7,408 nt of DNA from CAZYWA01 sp964650975 [NCBI: uncultured bacterium]. GTDB lineage: Bacteria > JADJOY01. The stretch covers positions 1-7,408 of the forward strand of contig CAZYWA010000413.1 of assembly GCA_964650975.1 (NCBI GenBank), read 5' to 3'. Shown here one piece after another: positions 1-6,513 of the stretch. The notes below the pieces were generated by a model. That model saw nothing but the letters and a program-made list of their open reading frames with translations. It was not told the DNA's origin and made no database searches. The position numbers were made by a program, and so were the translations under genes. Position 1 is the first letter of the stretch. Each line of letters opens with the position of its first letter.

Positions 1-1
1 G

Positions 2-34
2 AGCTCGAGCAAGGCGCTGGCCGCACGCGCGTGA
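2..34 (+). CDS. Possible C-terminal end of an upstream gene (partial)
   Basis: Reading from base 2 gives SSSKALAARA followed by TGA at 32-34. Nine of the ten codons end in G or C, as in the real genes of this window, and the stop lies seven bases before the ATG of the next gene. This fits the tail of a co-directional upstream gene, for example a TetR-type regulator or a TolC-type outer-membrane factor, both common next to RND operons. Ten residues cannot identify a family. The competing reading is that the adaptor gene's own frame, also open to the window edge, is the coding one here. Confidence 0.3.
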   Translation, partial: SSSKALAARA

Positions 35-41
35 CGCGGCG

Positions 42-1235
42 ATGTGCTGGACGATTCCCCTGGCGCTCGCGCTGGCGAGCGGTTCCGCTTGCAAGACCGC
101 GACGCCCGCGGCGCCGCACATGCCGGCGCTTCCGGTCACGGTGAGCCGCCCGGTCGAGCGGCCGGTGCGCGAATGGTTCGAGACCACCGGGCGTGTCGAG
201 GCCGTCGAGCAGGTCGAGGTGCGGCCGCGGGTGGCTGGATACCTGGTCGCCGTGAACGTGGAAGACGGCGCGGAGGTGAAAGCGGGCGACGTGCTCTTCG
301 AGATCGATCCGCGGCCTTACGAGGCGGCCGCGCACAGCGCCGAGGCCGACGTCGCGCGGCTCGAGGCCACTCTCAAGAAGTCGCAGTCGGACGTGGACCG
401 AAATCGGAAGCTCAGGCCCGAGGGAGCGGCGAGCGAACGGGACCTGGAGAACGCCGTGTGGGGAGCGGAGAGCGCGGAGGCCGAGCTCAAGGCGGCTCGC
501 GCGCGGCTCGAGCAGGCGCAAATCGATCTCGGCTACACCAAGGTCAAGGCCGCGGTCACGGGGCGAGTGAGCCGGCGCAACATCACCGTGGGCAACCTGG
601 TGCAGGCCGGAACCAACGACTCGAACCTGCTCACGGTGCTGGTGAGCGTCGACCCGATGTACGTGAGCTTCCACGTCGACGAGCCGGTGATGCTCCGTTA
701 CCAGGAGTACTACCGCCGCACCCGCCCCGACGTGCCGCCGGCGGAGGTGAAGCAGCTCGCGATCCCGGTCGAGATCGGCCTCGCCAACGAGACCGGTTAC
801 TCGCACACCGGAATCGTCGATTTCGTCGACAATCGCGTCGATTCCTCGACCGGCACCATTCGCGCCCGCGCGGTGTTCGCGAACCCGGACCGGATACTCA
901 CGCCCGGCCTCTTCGTGCGAGTCCGCGTGCCGTTCGGCGATCCGCAGCCGTCGCTGCTGGTGCCGGAGGTCGCGATCGGCAGCGACCAGGCCACCAAGTT
1001 CGTGATGGTCGCGAATCCTGAGAACGTGGTCGAGATGAAGACCGTCGACCTGGGCCCGACCACCGACGACGGATTGCGCGTGGTGCGCAAGGGCCTCGAG
1101 GCCGGCGATCGCGTGATCGTGAACGGCCTCTTGCGCGCGCGTCCGGGGGCGCCGGTCGCTCCCCACGAAGAAGGTCAGCCGCCCGGTCCGCCGGCGGGTC
1201 CGCCGCCCGCGGCCGGCGCCGCGCCCAAGACCTGA
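42..1235 (+). CDS. RND efflux membrane fusion protein (AcrA/MexA family periplasmic adaptor)
   Basis: This is the periplasmic adaptor that links an inner-membrane RND pump to a TolC-like outer-membrane channel. At 397 residues it matches the usual AcrA length. Residues 1-17 are a short hydrophobic export signal ending in G-S-A-C, so Cys17 is a probable, though non-ideal, lipidation site. The two biotinyl-lipoyl half motifs are at about 56-90 (EVRPRVAGYLVAV, then GDVLFEIDPRPYE) and 164-190 (GYTKVKAAVTGRVSRRN). Between them lies a charged alpha-helical hairpin (about 92-162) with a tip around RPEGAASERDLENA. A beta-barrel domain follows at about 203-298 (VDPMYVSFHVDE; DSSTGTIRARAVFANPD; LTPGLFVRVRVP), then the membrane-proximal domain to about 368. 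The last 28 or so residues are a Pro/Gly/Ala-rich tail of the kind seen in many adaptors. The start is uncertain: the ATG at 42 lacks a clear Shine-Dalgarno sequence and gives a signal peptide with no basic residue, while the frame stays open to base 3 without another start codon. The true start may lie just outside the window. The RND gene follows after 51 bases. Confidence 0.95.
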   Translation: MCWTIPLALALASGSACKTATPAAPHMPALPVTVSRPVERPVREWFETTGRVEAVEQVEVRPRVAGYLVAVNVEDGAEVKAGDVLFEIDPRPYEAAAHSAEADVARLEATLKKSQSDVDRNRKLRPEGAASERDLENAVWGAESAEAELKAARARLEQAQIDLGYTKVKAAVTGRVSRRNITVGNLVQAGTNDSNLLTVLVSVDPMYVSFHVDEPVMLRYQEYYRRTRPDVPPAEVKQLAIPVEIGLANETGYSHTGIVDFVDNRVDSSTGTIRARAVFANPDRILTPGLFVRVRVPFGDPQPSLLVPEVAIGSDQATKFVMVANPENVVEMKTVDLGPTTDDGLRVVRKGLEAGDRVIVNGLLRARPGAPVAPHEEGQPPGPPAGPPPAAGAAPKT

Positions 1236-1275
1236 ACGCACCGTTCGGCGATCTCATCCGACGCATTCCATTCCC

Positions 1276-1280
1276 GGGGA
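1276..1280 (+). promoter_or_regulatory. Shine-Dalgarno for the RND permease
   Basis: GGGGA sits six bases before the GTG at 1287. It supports that GTG as the start, since no in-frame ATG lies nearby upstream and the resulting N-terminus, MFARFFIDRPIL, matches the RND family's FF-x-RP start. The rest of the 51-base spacer (1236-1286) shows no convincing promoter or terminator, consistent with co-transcription with the adaptor gene. Confidence 0.6.
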
Positions 1281-1286
1281 ACCGCC

Positions 1287-4200
1287 GTGTTCGCACGCTT
1301 CTTCATCGATCGCCCGATCCTCTCGACGGTGCTGTCGCTGGTGATCGTGATCGTGGGCGCGGTGTCGCTCGACGGTCTGCCGATCGCGCAGTACCCGAAC
1401 GTGGTGCCGCCCACCATCCAGATCTCGGCCGCCTATCCGGGCGCCAGCGCCAAGGTGGTCGCGGACACGGTGGCGCTGCCGCTCGCGCAAGAGGTCAACG
1501 GCGTCGAGAACATGCTCTACATGTCGTCGAGCTCGTCGAACGACGGCTCGATGGGCTTGAACGTGGTGTTCAAGCTGGGGACGCCGCTCGACCAGGCGCA
1601 GGTGCTGACCCAGAACCGGGTCGCGGTGGCGGAGCCCAAGCTGCCCGAGGACGTGCGGCGGCTCGGGATCACCACCAAGAAGCGCTCGCCCAGCATGCTG
1701 ATGGTGGTCAACCTGATCTCGCCGGACGGCAGCCGGGACGATCTCTACGTCGGCAACTACGCCGCCATCCAGGTGCGCGACGAGCTGGCGCGCATCGACG
1801 GCGTGGGCGACGTGCTGGTGTTCGGCGCGCGCGATTACAGCATGCGGGTGTGGCTCGATCCGCAGAAGCTCGCGTCGCGAAGCCTGTCCGCCAGCGACGT
1901 GGTGCAGTCGCTCCGCGAGCAGAACGTGCAGGTGGCGGCGGGACGGATCGGCCAGCCACCGGTGCCGACCGGCACGCCTTTCCAGTACCCGATCAACGCG
2001 CTCGGCCGGCTGGTGAACGCCGAGCAGTTCGGCGACGTGATCCTGAAGACCGGCTCGACCGGTGAGACCGTGAAGCTCCGCGACGTGGCGCGGGTCGAGC
2101 TGGGATCCCGGAACTCGGATCTCGCGGGCTACATCGACAACGTGCCCTCGGTGGCGATGGGCATCTTCCAGCTCCCCGGCTCGAACGCACTCTCCACGGC
2201 GCAGCGCGTCCGCGACGCGATGGAGCGTCTCAAGACGCGCTTCCCGTCCGGCGTCGATTACCGGATCGGCTACGACACCACGGTGTTCGTGGCGGAGTCG
2301 GTGCGCGAGGTGTGGAAGACGCTCGCCGAGGCGTTCACCCTGGTGTTCATCGTGGTGCTGATCTTCCTGCAGGACTGGAGGCCCACGCTCTTGCCGATGA
2401 TCGACGTGCCGGTGTCGCTGATCGGCACGTTCGCGGTCATGGCGGCGCTCGGCTTCTCGCTCAACAACCTGTCGCTTTTCGGGCTGGTGCTGGCGATCGG
2501 CATCGTGGTCGACGACGCGATCGTGGTGGTCGAGAACATCGAGCGCTGGATGCGGAAGGGCTACGAGCCGCGCGAGGCGACCCAGCGCGCGATGCAGGAG
2601 ATCACCGGCCCGGTGCTCGCGATCACGTTGGTGCTGGCCTCGGTGTTCATTCCCACCGCGTTCCTGTCGGGAATCAGCGGCCAGTTCTACCGGCAGTTCG
2701 CGCTCACCATCGCATCGGCGACACTGATCTCCGCGGTCAACGCGCTCACCATGGCGCCGTCGCGCGCGGTGCAGATCATTCGCGTCAACACCACCGGCGA
2801 GGGCGAGCACCGCGAGGCATTGCCACGCGCCGGTTACGTGATCCTGGTCGGGGGGGTGGCCGCGCTGTTCCTGGCGCCGCTCGCGGTGCGCGGACTGGGA
2901 GGCGCGCCGGCTGGGGCGGAGGGCGGTCCGGTGCCCGGCACGCCGGGCTTGGTCTGGGGAGCGCGCGCGCTGGCGGTGCTGCTCGGCGGCGCGGCGGGTT
3001 TCGCGCTGGCGCCGCTCGCGAACCGCGCGCTGTCGCGCTTCTTCGCGGCGTTCAACCGCGCGTTCACGAGCTTCACCAACGGCTACGGCGCGCTGGTGTC
3101 GCGGGTCGGGCGCTGGGCCGCGGCGATGATGGTGCTCTACGGGCTGCTTCTCGGTCTGGGCTACGTGGGATTTCGGGTGGTGCCGTCGGGCTTCATCCCG
3201 CAGCAGGACAAGGGTTACGTGATCACCGTGATCCAGCTCCCCGACGGCGCGAGCCTGGAGCGCACCACCTCCGTGGTGCACCGGGCCACCGACATCGCAC
3301 GCGCCACGCCCGGGATTTCCCACGTGGTCGGCTTCCCCGGCTTCTCGATCCTCTCGGGAGGCACGCTCTCCAACTCCGCCGTGATGTTCGTGGTGCTCGA
3401 CCCGTTCGACAAGCGGGTTCGCGAGGGCCGCGACATCAACAAGGTGCTGGGCGACTTGCAGGGCCGTTACATGGCGATCGAGGACGCAGTGGTGTTCGCG
3501 GTCGGGGCGCCGGTGATCGACGGGCTGGGGACCCTGGGCGGATTCAAGATGCAGATCCAGGACCGCGGCGACCGCGGAGCCGCCGCGCTCGAGGCCGACG
3601 TCGGGAAGGTGATCGCGCGCGCCAGCAAGGAGCCGGGCCTGGTCAAGCTCTTCAGCTCGTTCCGCGCCGGCCAGCCGCAGCTCCTGGCGGAGGTGGACCG
3701 CGACAAGGTCAAGTCGCTCGGCATACCGCTGAGTGACGTGTTCGACACGCTGCAGATCGAGCTGGGCTCGCTCTACGCCAACGACTTCACCCGCTTCGGC
3801 CGCAACTGGCAGGTGCTGGTGCAGGCCGACCAGCAGTTCCGCACTCGGCCCGAGGACATCCAGCGCCTCCAGGTGCGGAACAACGCGGGCGATATGGTGC
3901 CCCTCGGCACGGTCGTGGACGTGAAGAACGTGACCGGCCCGGCGGTGGTGAATCACTACAACCTGTTCCCGTCCGCCGATCTCACCGGTTCGACGCTGCC
4001 TGGCGTCAGTACTCGCCAGGCCATCGAGAAGATGGAGCGGATTGCCCACGAGGAGCTGCCCGCCGACGCCACCTTCGAGTGGACCGAGCTCTCGCTCCAG
4101 GAAATCCTCGAGAAGAACACCGCGCCGTTCGCGTTCGCGCTCGGCACCTTGTTCGTGTTCCTGGTGCTGGCGGCGCTCTACGAGAGCTGGTCGCTGCCGA

Positions 4201-4652
4201 TCTCGATCGTGCTGATCGTGCCCATGTGCCTGGTGGCGGCCATCGGCAGTCTCTTCGTGATGCACATGACCAACGACATCTTCGCGCAGATCGGTTTCGT
4301 GGTGCTGATCGGCCTCGCCGCCAAGAACGCGATCCTGATCGTCATGTTCGCGCGCGAGCAGGAGGAGGAGGGCAAGAGCCGGATCGAGGCCGCGGTCGAG
4401 GCGGCGCGGGTGCGGCTGCGCCCGATTCTCATGACCTCGCTGGCGTTCGCGCTCGGCGTCTTGCCTCTCGTCACGTCGCGGGGCGCCGGCTCCGAGATGC
4501 GCCGCTCCCTCGGTGTCGCGGTGTTCGGCGGCATGCTGGGTGTGACGGCGTTCGGTCTGATCTTCACGCCGGTCTTCTACGTGGTGATCCGCGGCATCGC
4601 GGCGCGGGTCTCTGGACCGCCGAAGCCGCGACCGGTGGTGTCTCCGGCGTAG
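1287..4652 (+). CDS. RND multidrug efflux permease (HAE1 family, AcrB/MexB-like) with extra TM6-TM7 segment
   Basis: This is the trimeric inner-membrane proton/drug antiporter of a tripartite pump. It takes substrates from the periplasm or outer leaflet and passes them to the outer-membrane channel. The start is GTG and the length is 1121 residues, against 1049 for E. coli AcrB. Family landmarks run in order: TM1 after FFIDRP; first porter and docking region, about 30-335 (SSSSSNDGSM, LDQAQVLTQNR, GVGDVLVFGARDYSMRVWLDP, QNVQVAAG); TM2 near 345-362; and TM4 with GIVVDDAIVVVENIER, giving Asp409/Asp410 for AcrB D407/D408. The second porter region is about 632-938 (SGFIPQQDKGY), followed by TM8 with ALYESWSLPISIVL. 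TM10 carries AAKNAILIV, with Lys1013 for AcrB K940. TM11 carries RVRLRPILMTSLAF, with Arg1043 for R971 and Thr1050 for T978. The whole proton relay is therefore intact. In the drug pocket the AcrB F178 equivalent is kept (Phe179), while the F136 equivalent appears to be Met137. Residues 500-583 form an extra hydrophobic block, described separately. The Ialpha helix region (RFFAAFNRAFTSF, from 584) is retained after it. The partner adaptor is encoded 51 bases upstream. No outer-membrane factor gene follows. HAE1 multidrug type is favoured over a heavy-metal (CusA) type by these motifs; the substrate is unknown. Confidence 0.96.
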   Translation: MFARFFIDRPILSTVLSLVIVIVGAVSLDGLPIAQYPNVVPPTIQISAAYPGASAKVVADTVALPLAQEVNGVENMLYMSSSSSNDGSMGLNVVFKLGTPLDQAQVLTQNRVAVAEPKLPEDVRRLGITTKKRSPSMLMVVNLISPDGSRDDLYVGNYAAIQVRDELARIDGVGDVLVFGARDYSMRVWLDPQKLASRSLSASDVVQSLREQNVQVAAGRIGQPPVPTGTPFQYPINALGRLVNAEQFGDVILKTGSTGETVKLRDVARVELGSRNSDLAGYIDNVPSVAMGIFQLPGSNALSTAQRVRDAMERLKTRFPSGVDYRIGYDTTVFVAESVREVWKTLAEAFTLVFIVVLIFLQDWRPTLLPMIDVPVSLIGTFAVMAALGFSLNNLSLFGLVLAIGIVVDDAIVVVENIERWMRKGYEPREATQRAMQEITGPVLAITLVLASVFIPTAFLSGISGQFYRQFALTIASATLISAVNALTMAPSRAVQIIRVNTTGEGEHREALPRAGYVILVGGVAALFLAPLAVRGLGGAPAGAEGGPVPGTPGLVWGARALAVLLGGAAGFALAPLANRALSRFFAAFNRAFTSFTNGYGALVSRVGRWAAAMMVLYGLLLGLGYVGFRVVPSGFIPQQDKGYVITVIQLPDGASLERTTSVVHRATDIARATPGISHVVGFPGFSILSGGTLSNSAVMFVVLDPFDKRVREGRDINKVLGDLQGRYMAIEDAVVFAVGAPVIDGLGTLGGFKMQIQDRGDRGAAALEADVGKVIARASKEPGLVKLFSSFRAGQPQLLAEVDRDKVKSLGIPLSDVFDTLQIELGSLYANDFTRFGRNWQVLVQADQQFRTRPEDIQRLQVRNNAGDMVPLGTVVDVKNVTGPAVVNHYNLFPSADLTGSTLPGVSTRQAIEKMERIAHEELPADATFEWTELSLQEILEKNTAPFAFALGTLFVFLVLAALYESWSLPISIVLIVPMCLVAAIGSLFVMHMTNDIFAQIGFVVLIGLAAKNAILIVMFAREQEEEGKSRIEAAVEAARVRLRPILMTSLAFALGVLPLVTSRGAGSEMRRSLGVAVFGGMLGVTAFGLIFTPVFYVVIRGIAARVSGPPKPRPVVSPA
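2844..2897 (+). repeat. Intragenic repeat, copy 1 (RND residues 520-537)
   Basis: The first inserted helix ends in LVGGVAALFLAPLAVRGL, which matches the end of the second helix at 11 of 18 positions, ungapped and exactly 45 codons apart. The DNA shares a perfect 15-base core, CTGGCGCCGCTCGCG, at 2871-2885 and 3006-3020. This suggests duplication of a helix-coding unit. Low-complexity Ala/Leu/Gly helices in GC-rich DNA can also resemble each other by convergence. Confidence 0.5.
2979..3032 (+). repeat. Intragenic repeat, copy 2 (RND residues 565-582)
   Basis: The second copy reads LLGGAAGFALAPLANRAL. It shares Leu, Gly-Gly, Ala, Leu-Ala-Pro-Leu-Ala, Arg and Leu at the same positions as copy 1. 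The segment leads directly into the conserved Ialpha region of the RND pump. Confidence 0.5.
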
Positions 4653-4764
4653 CGCGGGGGCGCGTCCCCGCCGGACGCCGGCCAGCGAAAGGCCCGCGAG
4701 TCACGAGACCGTCGACCGGTCGAAAGCTCGTTAGACTCGCGGCTCCACCTGCGAGCCCTTCGAC
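4653..4764 (+). promoter_or_regulatory. Spacer between RND and ABC genes with small hairpins; possible promoter or attenuator
   Basis: This is the longest gap in the window (112 bases). It holds several short inverted repeats: GCGGGG/CCCCGC at 4654-4671, an overlapping alternative GCCGG/CCGGC at 4670-4682, and GACCG/CGGTC at 4707-4721. The least GC-rich stretch is 4721-4737, where TAGACT (4732-4737) matches a -10 consensus at four of six positions, but no -35 sits at a suitable distance. The ABC exporter could therefore have its own promoter, but the sequence does not prove it. TAG at 4732-4734 is also an in-frame stop upstream of the ABC gene, which fixes that gene's start at 4765. Confidence 0.3.
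4654..4671 (+). terminator. Weak terminator-like hairpin after the RND gene
   Basis: GCGGGG pairs with CCCCGC around a six-base loop, with a possible added G-U pair that shortens the loop to CGCG. It begins two bases after the TAG stop of the RND gene. No T-rich tract follows, so it is not a canonical intrinsic terminator. It may act only as an RNA 3'-end stabiliser or a partial attenuator, or may be chance in GC-rich DNA. Confidence 0.25.
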
Positions 4765-6513
4765 ATGCGCGAGCTCTTCGACACCCTCCGGCCCTACTTC
4801 GAGCGCGAGAAGCGGCTCTTCGCGGTCGGCGGGCTGTTGCTGGCGTTCACCAACCTGTCGTCGCTGGCCACGCCGCTCATCCTGAAGACCGCGATCGACG
4901 ACCTGCGCTCCGGTCGCGGCACCGCTCGGCTGGCGACGCTCGCCGGCTGGGTCGCGGGGCTGGCCGTGCTGGCGGCGGTGATGCGGGTGTGCTCGCGGTT
5001 CGCGGTGTTCGGTGCGGGCCGGAACGTCGAGTATCGACTCCGGAACGACGTCTTCCAGCACCTCGAGACGCTCACACCCGCGTTCTTCGATCGCATCACC
5101 ACCGGCGACGTCATGTCGCGGGTGGTGAACGATCTGGCGAGCGTGCGCATGGTGCTCGGGCCGGGCCTCCTCAACGCGCTCAACTCGATCGTGGTCTACG
5201 TCGCGACCGTGATCGCGATGCTGTCGCTCTCGCCGGTGCTGACGCTCCTGACGCTGTTGCCGTTTCCGCTCCTCGGCCTGGCGGCGCGGCGTTTCGTGGG
5301 GCGGCTCTACGACAAGAGCCGCGACACCCAGGAGCGGCTCGGTGCTCTCACGGAGGCGATCCAGGAGAACCTCGCGGGCCGGGAGGTAGTGCGGGCGTTC
5401 GTGCAGGAGGAAGCGGAGATCCGTCGCTTCGAGGAGGCCAATCGCGCCCACTTCGACGCCAGCGTCGGCTACATCCGCGCCCAGGGTGTCCTGTTCCCGC
5501 TCATGGCCACGGTCGGCGGGCTGGGCACGCTGCTGGTGCTGGTGGGCGGCGGCTGGCAGGTCATCCACCAGCGCCTCTCGCTCGGCAGCCTGGTGGCCTT
5601 CGCGGGCTACGTCGGCATGCTGATCTGGCCCACCTTCGCGCTGGGCTGGATGCTCAGCATCTTCCAGCGTGGCCGCAGCGCCATGGTGCGGATCCGCGAG
5701 CTGCTCGACGCGCGCCCCGAGGTGGTGTCGCCGTCCCAGCCGCTGCCGCTTCCGCCGACCGCGGGCTCGATCGAGTTCCGCGATCTCATCTTTCGCTATC
5801 CGGGTGCCAGCGAGCCGGCGCTGGTGGGGCTCAACCTGCAGGTCGCGGCGGGCGAGCGAGTCGCGATCGTCGGACCGACGGGCGCGGGCAAGTCGACGCT
5901 GCTCAGGCTCCTGGTCCGGCTCTTCGAGGTCCCGGGCGGCACCGTGTTCGTCGACGGCGTCGACGTGACGCTCGCCGCTCCCCACGAGGTGCGCGAGCGC
6001 TTCGGTTTCGCGCCTCAGGAGCCGTTCCTGTTCTCGGCGTCGATCCACGAGAACGTCGAGCTCGGCCGCTCTCCCGACGGGCGCGAGCGGCTCGACGCGC
6101 TGATCGGCACGGTCGGCTTCGCCGGCGATCTGGCGCGCATGCCCGAGGGCTACGAGACGCGGGTCGGCGAGCGCGGCGTTCAGCTCTCGGTGGGCCAGCG
6201 GCAGCGCCTGGCGATCGCGCGCGCGCTGGCCGGGACCCCGCCCGCGCTGCTGCTCGACGACCCATTTTCCGCGGTCGACGCGGGCACCGAGGACGAGATC
6301 CTGGGCGGCCTCGAGCGCGAGCTCGCCGGCCGCACGGTGCTGCTCGTGACCCATCGTCTGGAGGCGATCCGCGGCGTCGACCGGATCGTGGTGCTCGATC
6401 GCGGGACCCTCGTGGAGCAGGGGAGCTACGCCCAGCTGGTGGCCGCCAACGGTCTCTTCGCGGAGCTGCTCCGGAAGGGCCGGCTGGAGCGGGAGCTGGC
6501 GGAGATCACATGA
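4765..6513 (+). CDS. ABC exporter half-transporter, MdlA-like, with degenerate catalytic site
   Basis: This is a type IV ABC exporter subunit: an N-terminal six-helix membrane domain (about 1-310) fused to a nucleotide-binding domain (about 336-570), 582 residues in total, close to MdlA-class proteins. Membrane segments lie near 17-40, 56-78, 136-156, 158-177, 244-266 and 275-298, and coupling-helix sequence lies around FFDRITTGDVMSRVVNDL (107-124). The nucleotide-binding domain has A-loop Tyr345, Walker A GPTGAGKST (370-378), Q-loop Gln418, signature LSVGQ (474-478), Walker B ALLLD ending at Asp498, D-loop SAVD (502-505) and H-loop His530. The residue after Walker B, normally the catalytic Glu, is Asp499 (GAC at 6259-6261). 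That is the mark of the degenerate site in heterodimeric exporters such as TM287/288, BmrC/BmrD and MdlA/MdlB. The signature also has Val in place of the usual first Gly. ATG 4765 is the only plausible start, since an in-frame stop lies at 4732; the upstream Shine-Dalgarno is weak. The stop overlaps the start of the partner gene. Substrate cannot be inferred; drugs or lipids are typical for the family. Confidence 0.93.
   Translation: MRELFDTLRPYFEREKRLFAVGGLLLAFTNLSSLATPLILKTAIDDLRSGRGTARLATLAGWVAGLAVLAAVMRVCSRFAVFGAGRNVEYRLRNDVFQHLETLTPAFFDRITTGDVMSRVVNDLASVRMVLGPGLLNALNSIVVYVATVIAMLSLSPVLTLLTLLPFPLLGLAARRFVGRLYDKSRDTQERLGALTEAIQENLAGREVVRAFVQEEAEIRRFEEANRAHFDASVGYIRAQGVLFPLMATVGGLGTLLVLVGGGWQVIHQRLSLGSLVAFAGYVGMLIWPTFALGWMLSIFQRGRSAMVRIRELLDARPEVVSPSQPLPLPPTAGSIEFRDLIFRYPGASEPALVGLNLQVAAGERVAIVGPTGAGKSTLLRLLVRLFEVPGGTVFVDGVDVTLAAPHEVRERFGFAPQEPFLFSASIHENVELGRSPDGRERLDALIGTVGFAGDLARMPEGYETRVGERGVQLSVGQRQRLAIARALAGTPPALLLDDPFSAVDAGTEDEILGGLERELAGRTVLLVTHRLEAIRGVDRIVVLDRGTLVEQGSYAQLVAANGLFAELLRKGRLERELAEIT
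6501..6504 (+). promoter_or_regulatory. Shine-Dalgarno for the second ABC subunit
   Basis: GGAG lies five bases before the ATG at 6510, inside the end of the preceding gene. Together with the ATGA stop-start overlap it supports translational coupling, which would favour equal production of the two exporter subunits. Confidence 0.6.

Larger units (their letters stand above)
2784..3035 (+). other. Insertion in RND permease: two extra predicted membrane helices between TM6 and TM7
   Basis: Residues 500-583 have no counterpart in AcrB, where TM6 leads after a short stretch into the cytoplasmic Ialpha helix and TM7. Here a polar stretch (TTGEGEHREALPR) is followed by a hydrophobic segment at about 516-537, a Gly/Pro linker (540-554) and a second hydrophobic segment at about 555-579. 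Ialpha then resumes at RFFAAFN. Two added helices would keep the rest of the 12-helix topology unchanged. The block is in frame and its codons keep the strong G/C third-position bias, so it is genuine coding sequence rather than a frameshift artefact. Its function is unknown. Similar expansions may exist in other RND pumps, which I cannot check here. Confidence 0.75.

Noticed and set aside
2784-3035. The RND insertion as a product of two compensating frameshifts
   Set aside because: The in-frame codons keep strong G/C third-position bias and encode coherent helices, and both flanks align with AcrB in the same frame.
2312-3736. A 474-codon + strand frame overlapping the RND gene
   Set aside because: It is an Arg/Gly/Ala-rich out-of-frame translation typical of high-GC DNA. 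The RND frame has uninterrupted family motifs across the whole region.
1254-4265. A 1003-codon open frame on the minus strand across most of the RND gene
   Set aside because: Its codons are in exact register with the sense codons, so it stays open simply because the sense gene avoids TTA, CTA and TCA. Its His/Arg/Asp/Glu/Gln-rich composition is what reverse-complemented Val, Leu and Ala codons give. It has no recognisable domain.
4732-4737. TAGACT as a firm -10 promoter element for the ABC operon
   Set aside because: Only four of six consensus matches and no -35 element at 15-19 bases upstream, so it is mentioned only as a possibility.
4564-6354. A 596-codon minus-strand open frame over the first ABC gene
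   Set aside because: It has the same register-aligned antisense shadow pattern, a composition rich in Arg, Glu, Ala and His, and no family motif, whereas the + strand carries a complete ABC exporter.
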